From Flavobacteriaceae bacterium (GTDB lineage Bacteria > Bacteroidota > Bacteroidia > Flavobacteriales > Flavobacteriaceae): 33,007 bases of DNA. This document shows, in pieces, positions 7,283 through 15,908 of this stretch. The stretch covers positions 1 to 33,007 of the forward strand of contig JANQHL010000038.1 of NCBI GenBank assembly GCA_028277085.1, written 5' to 3'. Position 1 is the stretch's first letter. The number at the start of each line of letters is the position of its first letter. A model generated the notes under the pieces. It made no database searches. It had not been told where the DNA came from and was given only the letters and a program-made list of their open reading frames with translations. Both the position numbers and the translations under genes were made by a program.

Positions 7283-8256
7283 AGTGTTTTTTTCTTTACG
7301 ATATAATCTTTAAAAAAATCATTTTTATCGGAAAAGGAAGTTACGATTTCCAACCCCGATTTTCCTGTTAACCATTCCACAGTGGGGTCGTCGTATTTTT
7401 GGGAGATCTCCGTATGAATGGTTTCCCACCGCGAAAACGAGATTTTCAAATCCAGATCCGCAATCGCTACCGTATGTTTTTCTGTAGCTACCAGGTAACT
7501 TTTGGCAGTTCCTGTTTCCGGGTCGTAGACTTCCCAGTGCATAAACTTATTAGCATCAAAATTCCCACGGAATTCGGTATTGATCCTTTTCAAAATATTC
7601 TTGTTGAAGGCCTCGGTAATCCCTTCTTTATCGTTGTAAGCATTAAGTATCGTCTGGGGGTGTTTTTTTTGATCCATTCCTATAAAAAGCAGGTCCTTCT
7701 CCCCAAGGACTGCTGTCATTTTCTGCAAAAAGTCAATGGCTTGTGGATGTAATAAGTTGCCAATATTAGAGCCCAAAAACAGTATGATCTTTTTTCTGCC
7801 ATTCTGCTTTCCAATATCCTGTAAGGTGTCAAAATAGGTGCCCTGAATTGGGTTTACAATCACAGCAGGTAATTCCGTTGTTATCGATCGCTCCAGTTGA
7901 TCCAGGGCATTCTGGCTGATATCAATAGGGCGGTAATCGAAATCTACCTTATTTGCTACGAGTTGCTGCAAGAGGATTTTCGTTTTCTTGCCATCACCAG
8001 CTCCCAGCTCGAAAAGGCTGAAAGGCTGTCCATCACCGGCGAATTGCTGCGTAATTTCCGAACTGTATTCTTCCAAGATGGCATGCTCGCTTTCCGTCAG
8101 GTAGTAGTCCGGCATCGCCATGATATCCTGAAACAGTTTGTCCCCGATTTCATCGTAAAAATATTTGGAGGACAGGTGTTTGGGGAAAGCCGTCAAACCT
8201 TCATATACTTCTTTCCCAAATTGGGTGTCCTTCGCCAGGACTGTTTTGTTTTGCAT
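7279..8256 (-). CDS. egtD: L-histidine N-alpha-methyltransferase EgtD
   Basis: EgtD transfers three methyl groups from S-adenosylmethionine to histidine, making hercynine, the first intermediate of ergothioneine. At 325 residues it matches the family length. The SAM-binding loop FELGAGDGKKTKILL (about 82-96), the acidic RPIDIS strand and LGSNIGN are visible. The C-terminal substrate-binding segment ETIHTEISQKY (about 278-288) carries a Glu and Ser (Glu283, Ser285) in the TExSxKY pattern that contacts histidine in characterised EgtD. It follows egtB by 16 bp on the same strand and overlaps DUF427 by 4 bp. Methyl donor supply would come from MetK, also in this window. Confidence 0.94.
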   Translation of the reverse strand: MQNKTVLAKDTQFGKEVYEGLTAFPKHLSSKYFYDEIGDKLFQDIMAMPDYYLTESEHAILEEYSSEITQQFAGDGQPFSLFELGAGDGKKTKILLQQLVANKVDFDYRPIDISQNALDQLERSITTELPAVIVNPIQGTYFDTLQDIGKQNGRKKIILFLGSNIGNLLHPQAIDFLQKMTAVLGEKDLLFIGMDQKKHPQTILNAYNDKEGITEAFNKNILKRINTEFRGNFDANKFMHWEVYDPETGTAKSYLVATEKHTVAIADLDLKISFSRWETIHTEISQKYDDPTVEWLTGKSGLEIVTSFSDKNDFFKDYIVKKKTL

Positions 8257-8272
8257 AGTGTATCTGTCGGAA

Positions 8273-9433
8273 TTATCGAGCCAGCCTTAATCCTGTAAAT
8301 TGCCAGCGGAGATGTGGGTGGAAAAAGTTTCTGTAGGTGGGCCGTATATGTTTTTGAGGAGTGGCAATAGATCCCCCACGCAATACTTTTTGATTTACCA
8401 TGAATTTGCCGTTGTATTCGCCAAGGGCCCCTGCTGCCTTTTTGTAATTGGGATAGGGGAGGTAGGCACTTTCCGTCCATTCCCATCGTTTTCCCCAGGA
8501 AAAGTAAGGCTGGGCAGCCTCCCATTCAAATTCCGTAGGAAGTCGAAGCCCTTTCCATTGCGCATATGCAAAGGCTTCATAATAGGAGATATGACTTACA
8601 GGGGCCTCCTCCTTCACTTTGGTCAATCCTCCAAGGCTATAATAATACCATTCCCCGTTTTTGTGATGCCAATACAATGGCGCTTTAATACCGTTTTGAT
8701 TTACCCAATCCCATCCTTCGCCATGCCATAGGTCAAATCGGGCATACCCACCATCGGCAATAAATTCTAAGTACTCCCTATTGGTTACTAAGGTGCTCGA
8801 AATGGCATAGCCCTGTAAAAATACCTTGTGACGACCCAATTCATTATCATAACAAAAGCTATCCGTGGAATGCCCTATATCATAAAGGCCTTCTTCCATG
8901 GAGACCCATTCCTGTTCATGATCTTCCGGGTGATATTCATCCAGGGTGCGAGAATATTCCGGTAGCAACGGATTGTTTCCCAAAATGTATTTGATATCTG
9001 TTAGGAGCAATTCCTGATGTTGTTTTTCATGGTGAATGCCAATTTCCAATAGGGCGATCATTTCTTCCGACGGCCTGTCTTGGAACAGCTGTTGAATCCC
9101 TTCTGTAACATGCTTCCGATAGGCATACACTTTTTTTACGGATGGCCGGCTCAGGTTGCCGCGGTCGGAGCGCACTACCCTTTCACCAACTGTCTCATAA
9201 TAGCTGTTAAAAACAAAAGAAAAGTCTTTATCAAAAACGCCGTAATCCTTTGCAAAAGGTTTTAAAAGGAACTCCTCAAAGAACCAGGTGGTATGCCCCA
9301 AATGCCATTTGGGGGGGCTAACGTCTACCACGGGTTGCACTACATAATCTTCAATTTCCAGGGGCTCGCAAAGGGTTTCGGAATGCTTTCGGGTATCCAG
9401 GAAAAAATCCACTAGGGAATCAGTAAGGATCAT
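8273..9433 (-). CDS. egtB: Ergothioneine biosynthesis sulfoxide synthase EgtB
   Basis: EgtB is a mononuclear iron enzyme that joins the sulfur of cysteine or gamma-glutamylcysteine to hercynine using O2. The N-terminal DinB-like part carries the three iron ligands: WHLGH (His47) and the HEKQH motif (His135, His139). The C-terminal FGE-sulfatase domain contains LRLPTEFEWEAA, WEWTES, VLRGGS and the closing RNFFHPHLRWQFTGLRLAR. I start at the ATG at 9433 (MILTDSLVDF, 386 residues), with an upstream AAGGAAAA as possible ribosome site. An in-frame GTG at 9469 would add 12 residues. No EgtA or EgtC genes are nearby, so a cysteine-using type is plausible but unproven. It sits between the histidine kinase and egtD. 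Confidence 0.93.
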   Translation of the reverse strand: MILTDSLVDFFLDTRKHSETLCEPLEIEDYVVQPVVDVSPPKWHLGHTTWFFEEFLLKPFAKDYGVFDKDFSFVFNSYYETVGERVVRSDRGNLSRPSVKKVYAYRKHVTEGIQQLFQDRPSEEMIALLEIGIHHEKQHQELLLTDIKYILGNNPLLPEYSRTLDEYHPEDHEQEWVSMEEGLYDIGHSTDSFCYDNELGRHKVFLQGYAISSTLVTNREYLEFIADGGYARFDLWHGEGWDWVNQNGIKAPLYWHHKNGEWYYYSLGGLTKVKEEAPVSHISYYEAFAYAQWKGLRLPTEFEWEAAQPYFSWGKRWEWTESAYLPYPNYKKAAGALGEYNGKFMVNQKVLRGGSIATPQKHIRPTYRNFFHPHLRWQFTGLRLAR

Positions 9434-9485
9434 CAATGGCAAAGTTTTCCTTAAAGATAACCAATACACCTGGTTTTTGTAGGAA

Positions 9486-10991
9486 TTAGCGGAAACTTAA
9501 GCCGTTTTCATATACCGGTAAACTAAAGCTAAATGCGGTGCCCTCGTTCGGTTTGCTCAATACTTTTATGCTGGCATTATGTAGTTCCATTATTTTACGG
9601 ACGATGGCCAGCCCCAAACCAGCACCCTCTTTCTCTTTTCCGGTCTTTGTCTGTCGATAGCGTTCAAAAACGAGCAATTGGTTTTCTTTGGTGATTCCCG
9701 GTCCCGAATCTTTAATGGTGATCTCCACATCCTTGTTTAGTGGAGTGATCTTTACAATTACCTCTCCCCCTTCCGGAGTGAATTTTAAGGCATTGTCCAT
9801 CAGGTTTTGAATAGCACGTTCTACCAGCGAAATATCTGCGAAGACCAGGGGCACCTTTTCTGCCATCTCTAGCTGCAGGGCAATATTTTTCTTCCTGGCC
9901 AAAAGCTGATAATTTCTATGAATGTCATTGGCCAATTCTGAAATAAGAAAAGGTTCTTTTTCCGGGGTAATTTGGTTGGCCTCCAACTTGGAATATTCGA
10001 ACAATTGTCCGATAAGTTTGGACAAGCGCTCCCCACTGCTGCTTATTTTTTGAAGGTATTCCGAACGCTCTTTGTCACTAAGGACTTCGTCTTTGATCTG
10101 AAGTGTGTCAATATATCCCTGGATGATCGCGAGAGGGGTGCGCAGATCATGGGAGATATTGGCAATTAGCTCACGTCGAAGCTTTTCCAAAGCGGTGATG
10201 CGGTCCATATCTTTTAAAATAGTGTCCGCCATTTCATTGTAAGTTTGCGCCAATCCGGTGAGATCGGTTTTCTCATCTTTATTAATCCTGTAGTGCAGGT
10301 CACCCTGCTGGAATCGCTCTGCGGCATAATTGATTTCCCGTAGGTTTTTGGTGAGGTACCATATGGACAGTATCCCCAGTATACCGGCAAAAAAGAGGGT
10401 CAACAGGGAGGCGCCCAGGCCCAGTTTAAGGGCATAGCTGCCCAATAAGGTGTTTCGGGTGTCCAGGTAATCCTGACCGGCCAGAATGATGTAGATATAG
10501 CCTTCCTTTCCCCCTTTGTTAAATCTAGCAGCGGAAAAAACTTGCTGTTCACCAACGTTTTTAGGGTCGTCCCCAAGAACATAGCCCTTACCATTATTGG
10601 CGATATATTGGTGAATTGGTTTCAGGGAAACTTTTTTAGCCGTAGCATCTGGATCACTATGGTCCAGTACTACCGAGTATTGCACGTTCCCTTGCATATC
10701 CAGGAGGTATACTTCAATAGCGCGATTTACGGCCATCATATCATGCATGATGTCTCCGAACAGGGGCTTGTTTACATTGCCTAAACTGTCAAAGGGGCTC
10801 TGATCCACAAATTTTTCTTCAATAAGATCCTGGGCCAGATTGGCATGTAGCCGTTGTGTGGTCTCGTGAAAATGCTGATTGGAAAAATACAAGGTAGCGA
10901 TGGTGTAGCCAATGCCGGCAAATACCAAAATGCATATAAAAGCTACCATGAGCTTTCTGATCAGGCGGTTGGAAAATAGCTTGTTATTCAT
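9486..10991 (-). CDS. Sensor histidine kinase
   Basis: This membrane-bound sensor kinase has 501 residues. A first transmembrane helix at about 13-35 is followed by a periplasmic sensing region to about 185, a second helix at about 188-213 and a HAMP linker (NLREINYAAERFQQGDLHYRI). The HisKA dimerisation box LIANISHDLRTPLA has phospho-acceptor His281. The ATPase domain has the N box NLMDNALKFTPEGG, G1 DSGPGI and G2 GAGLGLAIV. It overlaps the response regulator by 4 bp (10988-10991), the standard coupling of a cognate pair. Its stop is only 52 bp before the egtB start. The signal it senses is unknown. Confidence 0.94.
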   Translation of the reverse strand: MNNKLFSNRLIRKLMVAFICILVFAGIGYTIATLYFSNQHFHETTQRLHANLAQDLIEEKFVDQSPFDSLGNVNKPLFGDIMHDMMAVNRAIEVYLLDMQGNVQYSVVLDHSDPDATAKKVSLKPIHQYIANNGKGYVLGDDPKNVGEQQVFSAARFNKGGKEGYIYIILAGQDYLDTRNTLLGSYALKLGLGASLLTLFFAGILGILSIWYLTKNLREINYAAERFQQGDLHYRINKDEKTDLTGLAQTYNEMADTILKDMDRITALEKLRRELIANISHDLRTPLAIIQGYIDTLQIKDEVLSDKERSEYLQKISSSGERLSKLIGQLFEYSKLEANQITPEKEPFLISELANDIHRNYQLLARKKNIALQLEMAEKVPLVFADISLVERAIQNLMDNALKFTPEGGEVIVKITPLNKDVEITIKDSGPGITKENQLLVFERYRQTKTGKEKEGAGLGLAIVRKIMELHNASIKVLSKPNEGTAFSFSLPVYENGLSFR

Positions 10992-11692
10992 AGTTCTTCG
11001 TTGAATTTATACCCCACTCCCCAGGTGGTAAGAATAAATTTAGGATTGCCCATATCCGGCTCGATCTTCGAGCGAAGGCGATTGATATGGGAATTTACGG
11101 TATGCTCATATCCTTTGAAGTCGTACCCCCAAATAAGGTTGAGTAGTTTGGTTCGGTCATAGCTTTTCCCCGGATTAGAAGATAACAACACCAGCAATTC
11201 AAACTCTTTTGGGGAAAGCTCAACGCGCCGCTGATCGAGGATGACTTTGCGCTTTTCAACGTCGATTTGGAGATTATCAAATTGCAGTTGTTCCTGATTG
11301 TTAGTAGGCGGCGGCGCGGTACGCGTCATTTTTTGCCTCCTGAAAATTGCCTTTACCCGGGCGATAAACTCCCGTACGCTAAAGGGTTTGGTCAGATAAT
11401 CATCGGCACCTACCTCCAGCCCTAAGACCTTATCAATCTCTTCGGATTTGGCGGTAAGCATCATTATGGGCGATTTGATATTGTTCGCCCGTATCTTTTG
11501 ACAGACTTCAATGCCATCCATTTCCGGAAGCATGACATCCAGGATGACCAGATCCGGTTCCTGCTCAATGGCCAGGCGCAAACCTGCATCGCCTTGTCGG
11601 GCAGAGAGCGTAGTGCACCCCAGGTCGTTCAGATGAATTTCCAACAACTGGATGATTTCCGGATCGTCCTCAATGATCAATACCTTTTTCAT
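10988..11692 (-). CDS. OmpR/PhoB-family response regulator
   Basis: This DNA-binding response regulator has 234 residues from the ATG at 11692 (MKKVLIIEDD). A second in-frame ATG at 11701 would add MLP. The receiver domain shows the acidic pair in IIEDD, phospho-acceptor Asp52 in LVILDVMLPEMDG, Thr80 and the conserved Lys102 in DYLTKPF. The C-terminal winged helix (VELSPKEFELLVLLSSNPGK, YDRTKLLNLIWGYDF, HINRLRSKIEPD) is of the OmpR/PhoB type. It heads the minus-strand run RR-HK-egtB-egtD-DUF427 and diverges from the repeat lipoprotein, whose promoter region it may bind. Confidence 0.95.
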   Translation of the reverse strand: MKKVLIIEDDPEIIQLLEIHLNDLGCTTLSARQGDAGLRLAIEQEPDLVILDVMLPEMDGIEVCQKIRANNIKSPIMMLTAKSEEIDKVLGLEVGADDYLTKPFSVREFIARVKAIFRRQKMTRTAPPPTNNQEQLQFDNLQIDVEKRKVILDQRRVELSPKEFELLVLLSSNPGKSYDRTKLLNLIWGYDFKGYEHTVNSHINRLRSKIEPDMGNPKFILTTWGVGYKFNEEL

Positions 11693-11701
11693 CGGCAGCA
11701 A

Positions 11702-11884
11702 ATTAAACGGTAAAATCTCACGAAATGTTCACAAGTACCGCCCTAATATCAATGCTTTTGTCGGGGAAAATCCAAAAATATTGCATCTGAGGCTTTAAAA
11801 ATATCATAACCAATTAAAAATCAAAAGGTTAAAAAAGTTGAGATTTCTGTGAACTTTCTGCAACATCTTCTGTAGTCCTTTGCT
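11702..11884. promoter_or_regulatory. Divergent intergenic region between response regulator and lipoprotein
   Basis: This stretch of 183 bp is AT-rich and must hold promoters for both divergent units. I see no complete Bacteroidota promoter pair and no clear operator. A TAGTCCTTTG just before the lipoprotein start resembles a -7 box but with the wrong spacing. Confidence 0.35.
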
Positions 11885-11908
11885 ATGAACTTTAAAAACA
11901 CTACGAAG

Positions 11909-13318
11909 ATGAGCAACTTAAAAACATTTTTAGGAATTTGTGTAGCCACGTGTTTGCTGGCCAGTTGTGTCGGAAAAGGAGATGATGATGACGTAATTTT
12001 ATTGGAGGCAGGAACGCTTTCCGGTGGGCCTTTTAGTTTTACGGTAGACGGCGTGCCGGATATGGTAAGCGGGATCACTTTATCTGGTTTTACAGGGGCA
12101 GGGGATGTACAATCCTATGTGATTACCGACGACGCAAAAAATATTTTGGGAATACCGCCTACACTTGAAGCTGTAGAAGGAGTCGATTTTGATGCTGCCG
12201 GAGTCGGAGATTGCTACATTTATCATATTACCTATAACGAAGGGCTTATTGGTCTTGTAGCCGGGGAAAATCTGGATAATTTGAGCGGAGAATTTGACCT
12301 CTCCAATTTTATCGTTGTCAACCGTGGGGCACTCAACGCCGGCGAGCTCTCGGGAGGTCCCTATGAATTTGTCGTGGATGGCTCTCCTGATATGGTAAGC
12401 GGGATTGTGCTGGATGACACGAATCTAACCGGGGATAATCAAACCTATGTGATTACGGATGACAGCCGAAACATTCTTGGGATCCCACCAACCCTGGAAG
12501 CTGTTGAGGGAGTAGATTTTGACGGTGCCGGAGTAGGGCGTTGCTATATTTATCACTTAACCTATTCCACAGGATTAGGAGGATTGGAAATGGGCAATAA
12601 CCTGGATGATCTGACCGGGCTATTTGACCTTTCCAACTTCATTGTGGTTGACCGCCTGGCACTGAATGCTGGCGTATTGAATGGAGGGCCGTATATGTTC
12701 TCCGTAGATGGTACTCCGGATAGGGTCAGTGGAATTACCCTGGATGATACCGACTTAAATGGTTCTAACCAAGGGTATATCATTACCGATGACGCACTGA
12801 ATATCCTGGGCTTACCACCCACCCTGGAAGCTGTGGAAGGGGTTGACTTTGACGCAGCCGGGATTGGATTATGTTTTATTTGGCACATTACCTATGAAGA
12901 TGGAATTATGGGCCTGGAAGCCGGGCAAAACGCCGGGGATTTGAGTGGTTACTTTGCGCTGTCCAATGCCATTCGGGTGTATCGTAACCCAAATGCCGGA
13001 ACAATTTCCGGAGGGCCATTCACCTTTGATGTTGATGGAACTCCTGATATGGTCAACGGGATACTACTGGACAGTAGTAACGCTACCGGGACAAACCGAA
13101 TCTGGGTAATCACAGATGATCAAAATAACATTTTGGGATTACCCCCAACATTGGCCGATGTGGAAGGTGTGGATTTTGATGCTGCCGGGCCAGGGGTTTG
13201 TTTTATCTGGTATATGCGTTATGAAGACGGATTGACAGGATTGGCCGCCGGAAACAATGTTGCAGATCTTGAAGGGCTATACGGTCTATCCAACAGCATT
13301 ATGGTAACCAGAAACTAG
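11909..13318 (+). CDS. Lipoprotein built of four ~110-residue repeats
   Basis: The ATG at 11909 (MSNLKTFLGICVATCLLASC) starts a lipoprotein signal with lipobox LLASC. An ATG at 11885 would add eight residues. After a short acidic linker (GKGDDDD) the rest is four tandem repeats beginning at nucleotides 12008, 12338, 12668 and 12995, with lengths of 110, 110, 109 and 107 residues. Each has GGPxxFxVDGxPDxVxGIxL, then DDxxNILGxPPTL and VEGVDFDxAGxGxC, then LxGLxxGxN..DLxGxxxLSN. Each contains exactly one cysteine in that core. I recall related repeats in other Bacteroidota surface proteins but cannot name a domain family. It is likely surface-exposed and binding or structural in role. It diverges from the two-component genes and ends at a strong terminator. 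Confidence 0.85.
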   Translation: MSNLKTFLGICVATCLLASCVGKGDDDDVILLEAGTLSGGPFSFTVDGVPDMVSGITLSGFTGAGDVQSYVITDDAKNILGIPPTLEAVEGVDFDAAGVGDCYIYHITYNEGLIGLVAGENLDNLSGEFDLSNFIVVNRGALNAGELSGGPYEFVVDGSPDMVSGIVLDDTNLTGDNQTYVITDDSRNILGIPPTLEAVEGVDFDGAGVGRCYIYHLTYSTGLGGLEMGNNLDDLTGLFDLSNFIVVDRLALNAGVLNGGPYMFSVDGTPDRVSGITLDDTDLNGSNQGYIITDDALNILGLPPTLEAVEGVDFDAAGIGLCFIWHITYEDGIMGLEAGQNAGDLSGYFALSNAIRVYRNPNAGTISGGPFTFDVDGTPDMVNGILLDSSNATGTNRIWVITDDQNNILGLPPTLADVEGVDFDAAGPGVCFIWYMRYEDGLTGLAAGNNVADLEGLYGLSNSIMVTRN

Positions 13319-13372
13319 CACTAGCTATGAAAAGGGAGATGATGCTTCCCTGAGTGTTTTGTTTAATTGGCG

Positions 13373-13403
13373 AAATCGCCCGGAGGAAACTCCGGGCGAT
13401 TTT
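13373..13403 (+). terminator. Strong GAAA-tetraloop terminator after the lipoprotein gene
   Basis: A perfect 13-bp stem, 13373-13385 with 13390-13402 (core ATCGCCCGGAG), is closed by a GAAA tetraloop and ends in a short T-run (13400-13403). It could also serve the convergent aldo/keto reductase gene. Confidence 0.85.
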
Positions 13404-13440
13404 ATATTGACCGCTACCAGGGGATTATTGTTGCACTTTA

Positions 13441-14397
<957 letters not shown>

Positions 14398-14476
14398 TGT
14401 TGTTGTATTACGTTTCTGATGCAAAAATGGATCCTATTCTCAGGAACTCTATGACCGATTTCAAAGAATCGATGAT

Positions 14477-15394
14477 CTATCTCAAAGTTAGTTGTTGCTT
14501 TCGATAGGCACTTGGTGTAGTATTCGCGTGTTTCTTAAAAAAACGATTGAAGTGTGTGGGTTCGCTAAACCCTAATTTATAGGCAATTTCCTTGGAGCTC
14601 AACGCTGTGTTACGCAGTAAGGATTTAGCCGTGCTAAGCGTCCTGGCGGTGAGCCAGTCATTGATCGTTCTTCCTGTCTTTGATCGGATAACGGTGTTCA
14701 AATAGTTGGGATGCAGATGCAGTTGGTTAGCAAAATCCTTTACCTGGGGCCTTCTGTTGGTTAAGGTGTCAGCAACCATCTTTTTAAACTCCTTTTCAAG
14801 TAGTTGCTTAAAGGATTGCACAATTCGGGAATTTCGGCTGCCTTCTGTTTTGGGATTATAGTCCAGCCAAAAATCCTCTTTTATCTTCAGTAAAAGCACT
14901 ACAAACAGCTTAGCTAAGATGTTGTTTTTGTAGATCGAAGGCCTTTCAAATTCATTGTGGATTTGCTTGTACAAGGCCTCATATTCTTCAAACTTTTTAT
15001 CGGAAAGTGCTTTTGGAGGCGCAATTTCCGCCAGGAGAAAAGGGAATTCATCAAAAATGTCCGAATGCACATGTTCCCGTAAAAAGTTTTCCGTAAGTAT
15101 AATGATATACCCCTCGTTGGCTTCCTGTAACTCATAGGATTTGATATGCCCCGGATTCGTAAAATAGAGCATTCTGGAATGGAAAGGAAAGCGGTTGTTA
15201 TCCAGATAATAGACCCCGGAACCCGCTTTCGTCAAAATGAACGAAAAATAGTCGGCCCGCAATACCGGAGAGGTAAAAGGGATCTCCTGATGAATATCCC
15301 GGATATTAAGGATGGTAAAATCCAGTTCCTCATCCAGCGGAAGCTGCAACGTGTGATAGAGGTCGGAGATACTATGATGGACAACTACTGCCAT
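14477..15394 (-). CDS. AraC-family transcriptional regulator
   Basis: This transcription factor has 305 residues. The N-terminal half is a cupin-like effector domain (SGVYYLDNNRFPFHSRMLYFTNPGHIKSYE). The C-terminal about 100 residues are a double helix-turn-helix: VKDFANQLHLHPNYLNTVIRSKTGRTINDWL, then STAKSLLRNTALSSKEIAYKLGFSEPTHFNRFFKKHANTTPSAYR. It precedes the aldo/keto reductase on the same strand with a 79-bp gap to the chosen reductase start, a common regulator-plus-reductase pairing. The effector is unknown. Confidence 0.94.
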   Translation of the reverse strand: MAVVVHHSISDLYHTLQLPLDEELDFTILNIRDIHQEIPFTSPVLRADYFSFILTKAGSGVYYLDNNRFPFHSRMLYFTNPGHIKSYELQEANEGYIIILTENFLREHVHSDIFDEFPFLLAEIAPPKALSDKKFEEYEALYKQIHNEFERPSIYKNNILAKLFVVLLLKIKEDFWLDYNPKTEGSRNSRIVQSFKQLLEKEFKKMVADTLTNRRPQVKDFANQLHLHPNYLNTVIRSKTGRTINDWLTARTLSTAKSLLRNTALSSKEIAYKLGFSEPTHFNRFFKKHANTTPSAYRKQQLTLR

Positions 15395-15572
15395 TGATAA
15401 AATTGCGAATTACTTTGGTTGTAGGCTACGACATTGGAGCAATTAAAATTATGCAATATTCCTGGGGTTAACCGGCTAGCTCTCATTATATGGGAATGTT
15501 AGTAAATGTTTTTCGTTCCACCCTTTCTTAGGCTGATCTATATCGTCAACCTAAAGTCAGTTCATTCATTAA

Positions 15573-15830
15573 TTACTTTTCAAGTCGACTTTGGATCATT
15601 ACAAGTAAAGTGGAAATGCCAATCCCAAAATGAGGTAAATAAGTCGGCCATCCTCCAATTAAGATTTGTGCTAAAATATAAATCGAAAATCCGTTAAGGA
15701 TCAGAATTAAAATGGTCAAAATTAGATTAAGAAGAGAAGGGTGCTTTTTGAAAGTAAAGATTGAATAGACGGTGCCCGTAAACCCTATGAAAATAGGAAT
15801 CCAAGCCCATATCGCGGTTTCCAAATCCAA
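15573..15830 (-). CDS. Small hypothetical membrane protein
   Basis: This 85-residue protein is almost entirely hydrophobic, with three predicted membrane helices: about 6-26 (AIWAWIPIFIGFTGTVYSIF), 33-58 (LLNLILTILILILNGFSIYILAQIL) and 64-80. I do not recognise a family. It lies downstream of the Shedu-type nuclease on the same strand, separated from it by the bulged inverted repeat at 15845-15897, in an AT-rich patch that differs from neighbouring core genes. It could be a cassette passenger or an accessory to the nuclease; neither is shown. Confidence 0.6.
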   Translation of the reverse strand: MDLETAIWAWIPIFIGFTGTVYSIFTFKKHPSLLNLILTILILILNGFSIYILAQILIGGWPTYLPHFGIGISTLLVMIQSRLEK

Positions 15831-15844
15831 ATTTCAAACAATTG

Positions 15845-15897
15845 ATAACGGTTTGTATATGAACTGTGGGCGTCAGCTTATCGCTTATATGCGTTGT
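15845..15897. repeat. Bulged inverted repeat resembling an attC site
   Basis: ATAACG (15845-15850) pairs with CGTTGT (15892-15897), with one G-T wobble. After an asymmetric 6-versus-1-nt bulge, ATATGA (15857-15862) pairs with TTATAT (15885-15890), again with one wobble, and a short CTG/CAG stem lies inside. Two paired blocks with unpaired bases on one side and a YAAC-like/GTT-like end pair are the layout of integron attC sites. It lies between two unrelated-looking accessory genes. Confidence 0.45.
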
Positions 15898-15908
15898 AAT
15901 GCTCTGCC

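Noticed and set aside
8273-9469. OvoA (ovothiol) instead of EgtB
   Set aside because: OvoA is a longer fusion with a C-terminal methyltransferase; here the protein ends right after the FGE-type domain and a separate EgtD follows.
11861-11884. Full promoter for the repeat lipoprotein (TAGTCCTTTG)
   Set aside because: Four rather than two bases separate TA from TTTG and there is no matching -33 box.
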